A DNA stretch of 25,929 bases from a virus. The notes under the pieces are model-generated. The model searched no databases. It was not told the origin of the DNA and saw nothing but the letters and a program-made list of their open reading frames with translations. The position numbers and the translations under genes are program-made. The stretch is taken from positions 1 through 25,929 of IMG/VR virus record IMGVR_UViG_3300025759_000613, one strand, 5' to 3'. This document shows, in pieces, positions 7,438 to 16,700 of this stretch. How positions within the stretch are numbered: position 1 is the stretch's first letter; each line of letters opens with the position of its first letter.

Positions 7438-7910
7438 TGCAGACACCTGAGTTTCAAGGCACTCACCTGTTTGACCGCCTATGCTGGGCAAAGGAAAACC
7501 TAGAAGGTGTGCAGTCAGAATATCGGGTTGTCTATGAGGATAGCGTTGACGAGTGCGCTAAGATACTTGTGCCTGACCCTAACTGGATGGCGTGTGCGCT
7601 ACAGGGCGGTATCCTGCCACCTGTATGGGTCTACCACGAATTAGCAAAGGATGAGGCACAGCCTGACTTCAAGAAGCATACAAGAGGTTACTTGCTGCAT
7701 CAGACAGAGCCTGTTGAAGCAATGACTGAAGAAGAAGCAATTGAATATCTAATAATGAAGGATTGTCCACAGTCTGTATGGCAGACTTGGAACGAAGGCA
7801 ACAAACCCAAGTTGGTTATCTGCCGCAAAGAACAGTTACCAAGCACTCGTGAGTGGCGCAACGCTTGGAAAATTACTGAAGAACTAACAGTCACTGATTT
7901 AGCAGCCTAA
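7437..7910 (+). CDS. conserved phage protein of unknown function with a PS-R-xx-R-x-AW motif
   Basis: The gene encodes 157 residues, soluble, slightly acidic, with several Trp and Cys. Features seen are FDRLCWAKENLEGVQSEYRV near the start, PDPNWMACALQGGILPPVWV in the middle, the acidic EAMTEEEAIEYLIMKDCPQS, and LPSTREWRNAWKITEE at the end. The last motif reappears near the N-terminus of the next gene (VPSDRHFRGAWSLSG). Its place straight after fibre-tip genes suggests a fibre assembly chaperone or accessory factor, but nothing in the sequence proves that. The ATG forms TAATG with the previous stop. Confidence 0.65.
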   Translation: MQTPEFQGTHLFDRLCWAKENLEGVQSEYRVVYEDSVDECAKILVPDPNWMACALQGGILPPVWVYHELAKDEAQPDFKKHTRGYLLHQTEPVEAMTEEEAIEYLIMKDCPQSVWQTWNEGNKPKLVICRKEQLPSTREWRNAWKITEELTVTDLAA

Positions 7911-7923
7911 GAGGAGAAACCTA

Positions 7924-8292
7924 ATGGCAGTAACAACATACATCGTAGATAAGGACGGTAATCAGATTGATGCTTCTATAGCAACCGTACCTTCTGACCG
8001 TCACTTTCGTGGTGCATGGTCATTGTCAGGCTCTGTTATTTCAGAGGACATGACTAAGGCAAAGGAAATCTTCCGTGATAAAATTCGGGAAGTTCGTGCG
8101 CCATTGCTTGCGGCTAAAGACGTTGAGCTAATGAAGGCACTAGAGGCTGGCACCAGCACAACTGCTATTGCAACAGCAAAGGATGCCTTGCGTGATGCAC
8201 CCGCCGCATCAGCAATCGACAGTGCTTCAGACATTGCTAGCTTGAAGGCAGCTTGGGATACAAGTGTACTTGGCGATAGCCCCTACGCATAA
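7924..8292 (+). CDS. conserved phage protein with R-xx-R-x-AW motif, possible fibre assembly factor
   Basis: The gene encodes 122 residues. The N-terminal strand region (TYIVDKDGNQIDASIATVPS) leads to DRHFRGAWSLSGSVISEDM, then a helical region TKAKEIFRDKIREVRAPLLA with a LRDAP motif and a closing SLKAAW. This order (R-FR-AW, D-M-KA-I-R, R-APLL, LRDAPA, LK-W) matches a widespread family of short proteins encoded beside fibre genes in marine phages, recalled without a firm name; part of it recalls tail-fibre assembly proteins. The start is strong, with AGAGGAGAA just upstream. Assembly or chaperone function is inferred only from position. Confidence 0.7.
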   Translation: MAVTTYIVDKDGNQIDASIATVPSDRHFRGAWSLSGSVISEDMTKAKEIFRDKIREVRAPLLAAKDVELMKALEAGTSTTAIATAKDALRDAPAASAIDSASDIASLKAAWDTSVLGDSPYA

Positions 8293-8294
8293 CG

Positions 8295-8519
8295 ATGGAA
8301 ATGCACAACCTCATAGATATGCTCGTCGGTTTGATCCTTGCAGGTGGTGCTTGGTGGGCAAACGCAACAACCAGAGAGCAGAAGCGCATCGAAATCTTGT
8401 TAAACAAGACTCGTGAAGATTACGCGACTCGCAACGATGTTCGTGATGATATGCGCCGTGTCATGGAAGCCTTGCACCGCGTAGAAGATAAGCTAGATAA
8501 AGCTTTGGATAAAAGGTAG
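8295..8519 (+). CDS. small membrane-anchored coiled-coil protein (holin or spanin candidate)
   Basis: The gene encodes 74 residues. Residues 5-22 (NLIDMLVGLILAGGAWWANA) form one hydrophobic segment long enough to cross the membrane. From TTREQKRIEILLNKTREDYA onward there is a highly charged heptad-like helix ending RVEDKLDKALDKR. A single membrane helix followed by a coiled coil fits small holin-like proteins (XhlA-type layout, reversed) or an inner-membrane spanin. No endolysin is visible in the window, so lysis function is inference. An in-frame ATG at 8301 is a possible alternative start. The first GATC of the window lies in this gene (8333). Confidence 0.6.
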   Translation: MEMHNLIDMLVGLILAGGAWWANATTREQKRIEILLNKTREDYATRNDVRDDMRRVMEALHRVEDKLDKALDKR

Positions 8520-8527
8520 GGTAACAC

Positions 8528-9976
8528 ATGGCTACACAATTTACCACGACTCAACAGCAACAGGCTACACCTGTAGCAGGAACTGGAGCGTTACCTGCAC
8601 CTGTTCCCGGTACTGCTCCCGTGCCTACTCCGGCACAAAGTACACAAAAGATGGCAGACTTAGAGCAGCAGACGGAACAGGTAGCTGCTACTGCTGGTAC
8701 GGCGGCTACAGAAGTTCAGCCTATCCTTCAAACTATACAGCAAGATGAGTTATTAACCCCGAATGCCCAAGCGTTAGCTGCAAAACCGGCTGTTGTTGCA
8801 GACACAATAGATCAAACTCAAATCGGAACTATCGAGTCACCAGCCAAAGATCCAAGTATAGGACAAATAAAAACGACAGCATCTGCACAGCAAGATATTC
8901 AAAACATGGCGTTTCAAGGTGCAACCTCTAATTTTGACCCTAACGATTTAGTAAATATCGATAAGATAGGAAACAACACACTTTCTGCAGGTGCTATGGC
9001 TGATGCAGCAACCCAAACCTTAGACCAACAGGCAACTGTACAGTATCAGTTGAGCCAGTTGTTAACGGGCTTACAACCCGGTCAACCTGCTCCGCCGTGG
9101 GCTTCCCCCGCTATTCGTAAAGCATCTGCAATTATGCAGCAACGAGGTCTAGGAGCATCGTCGGTAGCCGCAGCAGCAATCACGCAAGCTGTTATGGAGT
9201 CTGGTGTTACGATTGCAGCGCAAGACGCAAAAGCTTATCAAACAATCCAACTCAAAAACTTGGACAACCAGCAGCAAGCAGCCCTTCAGAATGCTCTTCA
9301 AGTTGCTACGATGGATCGTCAAAATGCAGACGCTCGTACTAAGGGTATGATTAGCAACGCTCAAGCACTCCTTTCGATAGACCTAAAGGAACTAGACGCA
9401 CAACAACAAAGCAATGCTATTAAGTACAGTGCACAAACACAAGCTGCTCTGTCAGAAGCAAATGCAGAAAACACACGCCGTCAAATCAATGCAAAAAATG
9501 AGTTGCAGTTAGAAGAGTTTTATACGGAACTAGGTGTGCAGATTGATACGGCTAACATCAACCGTGACGTTGCTATTAAACAATACAATACCAGTCAGGC
9601 AAATTCGTTTAAAGAATTTAATGCGTCTATGGAAGATCAGCGTGACAAGTTCAACGCTAACATGGCTTTTGCAATTGATCAATCCAACGCACAGTGGCGC
9701 AGACAGATTAACACGGCTAATACTGCGACCTTAAACGAAACAAATCGTATTAACACTCAGAATGCGTTTAATGCAAGCCAGACTGCTTTGAATCAGCTTT
9801 GGCAAAAGTATCGCGATAATGCAACATTTAATTTTACGTCGGCTGAAAGTGATAAGCAACGCAAGCACGAACAAGCACTTCGGGCTATGGAGATTGCCGC
9901 TTCTGAGTCGATGCTAGACAGTCAACAGAAAGCTACGATAGCTACGAACCTGATTAAAGTTATTGCAAACTGGTAG
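8528..9976 (+). CDS. Gln/Ala-rich coiled-coil protein, candidate internal (ejection) virion protein
   Basis: The gene encodes 482 residues. The first 60 are low-complexity Gln, Pro, Ala and Thr. Around residues 180-215 lies a Pro-rich then helical stretch (GLQPGQPAPPWASPAIRKAS, MQQRGLGASSVAAAAI), resembling a motif common in marine podovirus structural proteins. From about 220 to the end it is one long amphipathic, Gln/Asn/Ala-rich helix without Cys. T7-type internal virion proteins, which are ejected into the host to build a DNA conduit, have similar composition and lie after the tail genes. The assignment is inferred from composition and order. The ribosome site is weak. Confidence 0.6.
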   Translation: MATQFTTTQQQQATPVAGTGALPAPVPGTAPVPTPAQSTQKMADLEQQTEQVAATAGTAATEVQPILQTIQQDELLTPNAQALAAKPAVVADTIDQTQIGTIESPAKDPSIGQIKTTASAQQDIQNMAFQGATSNFDPNDLVNIDKIGNNTLSAGAMADAATQTLDQQATVQYQLSQLLTGLQPGQPAPPWASPAIRKASAIMQQRGLGASSVAAAAITQAVMESGVTIAAQDAKAYQTIQLKNLDNQQQAALQNALQVATMDRQNADARTKGMISNAQALLSIDLKELDAQQQSNAIKYSAQTQAALSEANAENTRRQINAKNELQLEEFYTELGVQIDTANINRDVAIKQYNTSQANSFKEFNASMEDQRDKFNANMAFAIDQSNAQWRRQINTANTATLNETNRINTQNAFNASQTALNQLWQKYRDNATFNFTSAESDKQRKHEQALRAMEIAASESMLDSQQKATIATNLIKVIANW

Positions 9977-9987
9977 GATATACACTT

Positions 9988-10422
9988 ATGGATGTAGGAA
10001 AATTGTTAACTGGCGTTTCAAGCTTCTTCGGTGAAGCTTTTGATCTTATTCAGCTAGGCGCAAAAGCATACAGCAAATATACCGAAGATGATGATAAAGA
10101 ACAGCAAGGCTTTATGAAACCTGATTTTGCTAAGTTTCGGACGAGTGCGGCACGTGCTTCACAAAGAAACATGGATCAACCCTTTGGTCTTCGTCCCCCT
10201 ATTTACCCCGAAAACGTACAGAACGCCATGAGATCAATGGCAGAACGACAATTGAGGGACGCCACGTTGCAACAAGTTCGCGATGTTGCGGCAGTTAGAC
10301 GAAGCAACCGTATCAATACACAACCCAACGTTAACATAGGTAATAGCCTAGATATCACTCCGGCGGGTGCACGTGCTGCCCAAGTATCACGGGCAAGAAT
10401 ACGTAACACATTAGGAGCGTAG
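9988..10422 (+). CDS. hypothetical protein between candidate ejection genes
   Basis: The gene encodes 144 residues. The N-terminal 30 residues form an amphipathic helix with mild hydrophobicity (KLLTGVSSFFGEAFDLIQLG), followed by an acidic patch (TEDDDKE), then a strongly basic Arg/Ala/Gln-rich helical part (AVRRSN, ARAAQVSRARIRN). I do not recognise a family. The gene lies between two candidate internal virion protein genes with 11- and 1-base gaps, so it is probably a virion component. The ATG follows TAGGAT weakly. Confidence 0.6.
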   Translation: MDVGKLLTGVSSFFGEAFDLIQLGAKAYSKYTEDDDKEQQGFMKPDFAKFRTSAARASQRNMDQPFGLRPPIYPENVQNAMRSMAERQLRDATLQQVRDVAAVRRSNRINTQPNVNIGNSLDITPAGARAAQVSRARIRNTLGA

Positions 10423-10423
10423 T

Positions 10424-11035
10424 ATGAAGGGCGAGAATAAATTAGATATTAAAAGGGGTAGCATCGAAGCGGCAGATCCGTTTGCAGTCGCTCCTCCCGG
10501 AATTTCGTTAACTTCGGATAACTCCAAATGGGCGTGGGGACAGCCCCCACAAGAAGTAGATGTAACGAAGATTTTAGAAAAAGCAACCGACAGATTAGAC
10601 AACGATCCTATTTTCTTAGACGAGATGTTTAAGTTGCTTGTTGCAGGAATCTCTGTAGAGCACATCGTAGAGACTTGGGTAATCGACGGTTTTGAAGCTG
10701 GTAAGTTTTCGTTAGATGCCGGTCTTCTAGCCAAAAGTCCTTTAGCTGTATACATTGCGTACCTCGCTGAAGAAAACGACGTGCCGTACAAAATGTTTGA
10801 AAAGAAGAATCCAATGGCTGATGAGCGGATGGACGACAGAGAATACTTTAAACTCTTGAAACAAAACAACCCTAGTCTGTTTAGCCAGCTTCGTGAGAAG
10901 TTAAATGAGACTGTTCGCATGGGCATCGATAGTTCAAAAAAAGCTGAACGTGAAATGATGGAACAGATGAACCAAGAGGTAGCGGAGCCGCAAGAAGGCT
11001 TTATGATGCCGCAACGTGAAGAGGACGTAGTGTAA
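10424..11035 (+). CDS. conserved phage hypothetical protein with PPGISLTSDN-WAWGQPP motif
   Basis: The gene encodes 203 residues. Near the start is PFAVAPPGISLTSDN followed by KWAWGQPPQEVD. Next comes a helical domain with LLVAGISVEHIVET and WVIDGFEAGKFSLDAGLLAK, and then an acidic Met/Glu/Gln-rich tail. The P-G-SLT, W-PPQ, GF-GK-D-G-L order recalls a short uncharacterised protein of cyanophages and roseophages found among virion genes; this is memory, not a search. The ribosome site AGGAG precedes the ATG at a good distance. The gene overlaps the 910-residue gene by one base (TAATG). Confidence 0.65.
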   Translation: MKGENKLDIKRGSIEAADPFAVAPPGISLTSDNSKWAWGQPPQEVDVTKILEKATDRLDNDPIFLDEMFKLLVAGISVEHIVETWVIDGFEAGKFSLDAGLLAKSPLAVYIAYLAEENDVPYKMFEKKNPMADERMDDREYFKLLKQNNPSLFSQLREKLNETVRMGIDSSKKAEREMMEQMNQEVAEPQEGFMMPQREEDVV

Positions 11036-13767
11036 TGGATCCTATTAGTTTCGGCGTTATAAATGGGCTTCTAGGTGCAACCCTCACAGGACAAAGTGTT
11101 AAAAAAGAAGCTGAGAAAAAGGCCAGAGATGATAAAGCTGCGGCAATGAAATCAGGCATGGAAACTTTGACAACTAGCTTGAACTCAAGCCCAGAAGCTG
11201 CCTTTAATTTTATGAACAACAGTGCTATGTTCCCTATCTTTCAAAGCATGGACCCCTATCGTCAGGCAAGTATTCTCAATACAGCAGGTCGATCATTCGA
11301 AACAGCAACACAAAAGTCGTGGATCGAAGCTTCTAAAACTGATCCAACTGTAGCACGAAGCCTGTTGAGCGATATTCGTCTCTTAGAGCAGGATGATTTT
11401 CAAGCTATCGTGCCTCTTCTTGTAGGCTACGCATCTCCAACATTTGGCAAACAAGAGTTTGAAATAATCAAAGAGGTTGGGGGAGACTACGGCAAAGCCC
11501 AGTCTATCCTGCAGTCCGGTATGTTTCCTAAAGGAAGCCCTGTACATGCGGTTCTTTCAGGCGTTCAAAAACCTGCCGCAGAGTACAACGCAATCACGAA
11601 TGAATCATACAATCAGATTAAAGACGCCTTTAAGGATGGCAAAGGCTCAGTCGCGCTTTCTTTAATTACGGGTCTAGAACAGACCGTAGCACCTTTTGCA
11701 AAAACAAACCAATTAGCTTTGCGTGATCAGATTAAATTAGCAGCGTTTAAATCTGCGTATGGTTCGGACAAAGCCGACGTAACCTCTGTCGGTGATTTCT
11801 TAGAAGCTGCCTTATCAGACATAAACCAATTAGACGATCAGGCTGCTCGTCAAGTTGCTGCAACAACAAATATTCCGATTGTTAAAGAACTTGCAGACGG
11901 CAAACCCGTTAGTCAATGGACTGAAAAGGAACAATCAAGGATGGCGCAGTTAGTTGCTATTGCCGGAATTGCCAATGATACAGATAAAAACCGCACGGTC
12001 TACACGAATGCGGCTGGAAAAGAAGTGCTTAGTTTGCAAACTCCAAAGTCCCTAATCGACGATCCTGATGGCTGGTTAGATACCTTAAATAGATACTCCA
12101 CTGAAAGTATCACAGCCGCTTATAAAGACATGTCAGCGGGTCAAAGGCAGGTATTTCAAAAAGACGTAGCGACCGCACTCATACGGGATCACGGCGAAAA
12201 GTCACAAGTAAAGACAAGAATAGACGGCACGGTGATTCCAGCAAATCCGGTTAACTACGCCAATCGTTTCAAGTCGGTTTATGCTGCACTTCCGTTTGTT
12301 GCTGAAATCGTGCACGACCAAATCGGCCTTCCCCGTCCGGGTGGAACAATTGATGATTTGCCTACGCTTCCAGCACAGATTGCTAACGACGGTGAAACTC
12401 CCCTAGATCCTACTCAAATCCGTGTATCTCCAAATCGTGTTCTCAGTGCAAGCCAAGACTTGATTTCATTTGCGGAAGCACAGGGTACAACACCACAAAA
12501 GTTGTTAAGTACAGATACGGGCTACTATAACTTAGTTGATGTGGGGTCGGATGAGCCGTTTCGCTTGTACACTCCTGTAAACATCATCAAACAAAATGCC
12601 ATCTTTGCAAACAAGGTAGATCAAAACATAAGCGACTCAGCTATGAAGTCTGTTGCATTTACTCTTGCTCGTACAGGAGTATCCAACAGAAGTCAGCAGC
12701 TAGATATTATTGCGGCAAACTTGAGTGGTGAAATTCCACAAAGATATCGCCCTAGCCCCTTAGAAGCAACAATAAACTCTGCAGCGTTTTCTGGATTTAT
12801 CAGAGAAGCAACAGGACGGGACATAAAACTAGCTGATATAGCCAGAGCAAAAGAAAACGCAAACAGTTTTGCAAATCTACTTACAAGAGCACAGTCACGC
12901 TTGGCTCGAATGGGTAATCAATCTCGTCTCGCAGATAACATTACGTCTACCCTTTTAAACATATTTTCCCTAGAAGGAAATCTTGTTGAAACGGCGATGG
13001 AAGGTGGCAAACGTATGTGGAAACGGATCAATAGTTCCGCAGTTTCTGACCTTGTAAAAGTAGACGATATGCGTAATGATATCTCTGGAAGCGCAACTTC
13101 AAACAGAGCCGGTATCCAAGACCAGATAAACAGTTTTTTGGACTCAGAGTTTGCACGGAATAATGCAGAGATGGCTTCAATTGCTGTTACTCTTGCTTAC
13201 GGTTACGCTAAAACTATGGATCCAAGTGGTCGTATTTCTGAGCGAGACTTTGCTGCTGCTATGGATGCAGTTCTTGGTGACGTAACTGACCCTCGAGAAC
13301 TGCAACTTGAAATTATTGACGATCTACTAGATCAAACCTACGATAACCTAGCCCTTACAGAGCGTATGTTTGGGTTTGTTTCTCGCGCTAAGTCAGGCGA
13401 TAGGTTCTTTCAACCAACTAAGGACGAAGTTAGAAGTATGCGTTCTTTGCGCTACCTAGATCCTTTAATTAGAAATACACACGATATTGAAATAGTAGAA
13501 CAGTACCAAGCAAATCTAGTTGATCCCAACGGTGGGTTTGGAAGCCAATTGTTCAGAGGTAAATATTCTATTAGCACGCAGAGCGCAGCAGATAAATTTG
13601 GCAGGAACGTTGCTAAACAAAATCGCATAGTTGAAATTCGAGTAAACCGTAGAAGTGGTCAACCCCAGCGCATTATGGGGGGCTTGTTTGTTGAATCAGG
13701 ATCAGGTCGCATCTTCAGCAGTATGGAAATACAAGACTTTATGCAGCAGAGCAGAGGCAATATCTAA
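11035..13767 (+). CDS. large candidate internal virion protein (910 aa)
   Basis: The gene encodes 910 residues, mostly helical, starting MDPISFGVINGLLGATLTGQ and then a Lys/Glu/Ala helix. No enzyme motif was found: no lytic transglycosylase signature and no Walker box. There is no signal peptide and no convincing transmembrane segment. It lies between smaller candidate ejection proteins and a 1680-residue protein, as T7 gp15 and gp16 lie next to each other, so an ejectosome role is inferred. The C-terminal 60 residues are Arg/Gly-rich and more beta-like (VEIRVNRRSGQPQRIMGG). The start and stop both make one-base TAATG overlaps with the neighbours. Confidence 0.65.
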   Translation: MDPISFGVINGLLGATLTGQSVKKEAEKKARDDKAAAMKSGMETLTTSLNSSPEAAFNFMNNSAMFPIFQSMDPYRQASILNTAGRSFETATQKSWIEASKTDPTVARSLLSDIRLLEQDDFQAIVPLLVGYASPTFGKQEFEIIKEVGGDYGKAQSILQSGMFPKGSPVHAVLSGVQKPAAEYNAITNESYNQIKDAFKDGKGSVALSLITGLEQTVAPFAKTNQLALRDQIKLAAFKSAYGSDKADVTSVGDFLEAALSDINQLDDQAARQVAATTNIPIVKELADGKPVSQWTEKEQSRMAQLVAIAGIANDTDKNRTVYTNAAGKEVLSLQTPKSLIDDPDGWLDTLNRYSTESITAAYKDMSAGQRQVFQKDVATALIRDHGEKSQVKTRIDGTVIPANPVNYANRFKSVYAALPFVAEIVHDQIGLPRPGGTIDDLPTLPAQIANDGETPLDPTQIRVSPNRVLSASQDLISFAEAQGTTPQKLLSTDTGYYNLVDVGSDEPFRLYTPVNIIKQNAIFANKVDQNISDSAMKSVAFTLARTGVSNRSQQLDIIAANLSGEIPQRYRPSPLEATINSAAFSGFIREATGRDIKLADIARAKENANSFANLLTRAQSRLARMGNQSRLADNITSTLLNIFSLEGNLVETAMEGGKRMWKRINSSAVSDLVKVDDMRNDISGSATSNRAGIQDQINSFLDSEFARNNAEMASIAVTLAYGYAKTMDPSGRISERDFAAAMDAVLGDVTDPRELQLEIIDDLLDQTYDNLALTERMFGFVSRAKSGDRFFQPTKDEVRSMRSLRYLDPLIRNTHDIEIVEQYQANLVDPNGGFGSQLFRGKYSISTQSAADKFGRNVAKQNRIVEIRVNRRSGQPQRIMGGLFVESGSGRIFSSMEIQDFMQQSRGNI

Positions 13768-16700
13768 TGGCGGATACTATCTTCACAACAGGACCATCAG
13801 AGAAACTGTTTCCAAATAAACCGGGAGATGGCATTGCTGACGATCAACCTGAACAGTTTACTCCTTTCGATCAGTACCTTCCTTCTAGAGTCTTAGACGT
13901 TGCTGACAAAACGCGGGAGATGACAAAATCTGGTCCCGGTCTTACGACTTTTCAAGAGTATTTAAAGTCTGAGGAAAGCAGCATTGCACAGTCCGAAACG
14001 GATGGGCGTATGCAGATTCAGGACCGTGTGTTCGAGCAGGGGCTGAGTGGTGAAGTAGACCTGAACAGTTTGTTTGATCAACCTGTGATTGAAGATCAAA
14101 ACTTATATACCATGCTAAAGGAAGCTAAGAAAGCAGAGACTGCTGGTAACGCTTCTCCTGATCAGGTGGCTATGTTAAACGATGCTCGTACAGGCAATGT
14201 GCGACAAGACTTCGATTACTTGCTTCCTAACAATTCAGACCTATACTACGGCGTACAAGAAACCGGACAGTTCCCAATAGACATGACTACCGGTAAGGTT
14301 ATGACCCCGCCCAATGTGCCAAAGGGTGGTCAGCTAGAAGCAAAGATACAAGAAAAGGCTGAAGATGCAGCGTATCTAAAGCAGTGGATGGAATCGCGCC
14401 CAGACGCACCTACTAATCCTAAGATTCGTAGCGCACTATTAAAGTCAATAGAAGCGGACTTGGGCGACGTGTTTGCGGAACGTCTGTACAGTCTTGCAAA
14501 TGCAACTAAGGAAGGCGTCGGTTTCTATCTTCCTTATTACGCTGGTTATGCCTACGATTCAATTATGAACAATGATACTTCAGAGTACACCGACGAAGGT
14601 AGACAAAAAGAGTTAATCGAGTTCCGTGATAACTTCCCAGCATTTGCGGACAGACAGACTGTAATGAACGACATCTTGCGGGAACAACTTCGGTTGCAGC
14701 TAGGGGATCAGGAGTTTGATCGCTTGGGTCTAGGCAAAAAAACAACTGTCGACGGTGTGGAACAGTACGAGGTAAACTTTGTTGGTGAGCAGTTTGCTAA
14801 CGACATGTTCGAAGAACTATTCAACATGCAGTCGGTTCCCGGCAAGTTAGCAACACTCATAGGAGAGAACCTCGCAGCCTACAACGTGTTTAAGGCTCCG
14901 TTTACTTTTCTAGGTAGTGCCTACCGCTCTGTACAAAGAAATATCAAAGCAGCTTCAGGACAAGACGTACCGTTTAAGTTCTTGAGCACAAGCGATCAGG
15001 CGGTTGCCGTTGCCACTGCCGCACAAACAAGAAACGTGCCAATTGCGAATGCTGCAATACAACTTGCTGACGAGGCTAAGTACGCTGGCTTTCTGACCAA
15101 GTGGAGACAAGGATCTCTTGCACAAGTGCTAGCAGGTAGAGCAGGTGCTTCTGAACTCGCTGTAAAACAAACTGCACGGCATGAAAAGATAGTAAACCTG
15201 CAGCACAATCTGATTCGTGCGGAGAAGGTTGGCGACGACGTAAAGGCTGCATCGATCACACAAAAGTTAAATAGGGAACTTGCTTTACAGAACTGGGCAA
15301 GTGTTAAGCAGCTTGCTCCTTATGCACGGGAGTATGGCTTCAGTCCTGTCTTCGATACTACGATGGCTATATCCCAGCTTATCGGCAGAAACATGTCTGA
15401 AAATCCTCAGATGGGGGAACTCTTTGGTGTTGGTGCTATGCTTGGTGGCTACGCCATAGGAAAGCAACTATTTAAACTAGATAGAGTTTATTTTGTAAGT
15501 TCGGCTCTGTCACAGACTTCGTTCCGTGCTAAAGTAGCTACAGAATCTTTTGTGGGTGCCGCTTTTACTTTGCTAGGGGCAGCAAATCGAGGACGGGGTG
15601 AAGGATGGTTGGTCAATCCAAACCTAAAGGCAGTCGTAGACATGCCAGCCGAAGCACGAAAAAACCTCACTACGGCAGAACTATATGCCTTTGACGTATT
15701 TACAAAAGGGCTTATATCTGCAAGCGGTAGAGAGTTGGCTGCAGGTGGCACTGACTTTACAGATTCTATGCTAAGAAATTTATCTGATAGTTTTGAAGAT
15801 ATGGACGAAGTTATTAGAATTTTACCTGCAGCTATGCGCGATGAGGCTCGTGCGGCTCTGAAGATGACAGTAGGCCAAGCAACTCAAATGAATTTCTTTT
15901 TCAGTATGGCTGCTGCTTTGGACGCAAGCACAGTATCAGTAAAACCAAAACAATTTATAAGAGTACAGCAGCAAGTTAGAGAAAAGTTAAATGCTCAAGT
16001 TGAGGCTGATAAGCAGATAGCTGCTATGGGTCTTGCTGTAGATAGAATGGATCGCATTATCCTAAGACTAAACGAGTCGGGAGATCCTGCACAGATAGAA
16101 GCTGCAAACCGCTTAGAGGTTTTATCTAGTTCTTTCAAATCTGCGTATGCAGAAGGAAACAGACAGCAGAAGCTTTTGAGTGGTCGAAACCTAGAGCAAG
16201 CACAACGACTCATTGAAGATTTAGCTAGCCCTAATCTTTCTATAGGTGCTAGAAAACAAGCCATCCTTTCAGATCAGGTAGACGACCTGATTGAAATGAT
16301 AGGTGCTACTGAGGCCAGATTTACGGCTGAAGTTGATAAGTTTTCAGGTACAACATCTCGCACAGGTATAGCTGCTGCGTCAACGGATACGGCATCTACA
16401 CAAGCAGCAGCCGTAAAAGTTGCCGCTATAACTGCTAATCAGGCAGTAGGAAAACTAACTGATGCTGTTATAACAGGCGTAGAGAGTTCGAGACTGCCTA
16501 CTAATGCAGCAGAAATCATGGCAGGTGCAAGTGATCAGATAATGCAGATCACAAAGCTAGCAAGAAGTGACGCACGTATAGTTGTAAACGCAGAATACGA
16601 AAAGATATCTACGACTGAACCTATTGAATTTGATACTGTAGCAACAAACATACTTCAAGTTTTTCAGGCGTACCGTGTAGACCAAGCAGGTAGCATTGCT

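Larger units (their letters stand above)
1..8332. other. GATC-free block
   Basis: Reading every ATC triplet by eye, I find none preceded by G from base 1 to 8332. The first GATC is at 8333-8336, and about fifty follow by 19082, with roughly twenty more on to the end. The block spans the adaptor, nozzle, fibre and fibre-tip genes. Confidence 0.8.

Noticed and set aside
10020-10039. Hairpin AAGCTTC-loop-GAAGCTT followed by TTTG, terminator-like
   Set aside because: It lies about 30 bases inside a gene in the middle of a tightly packed operon, is AT-rich with a short T run, and would cut off the essential genes behind it.
10411-10926. Minus-strand open frame of 171 codons
   Set aside because: It is antisense to the 203-residue plus-strand gene, which has a good ribosome site and conserved motifs.
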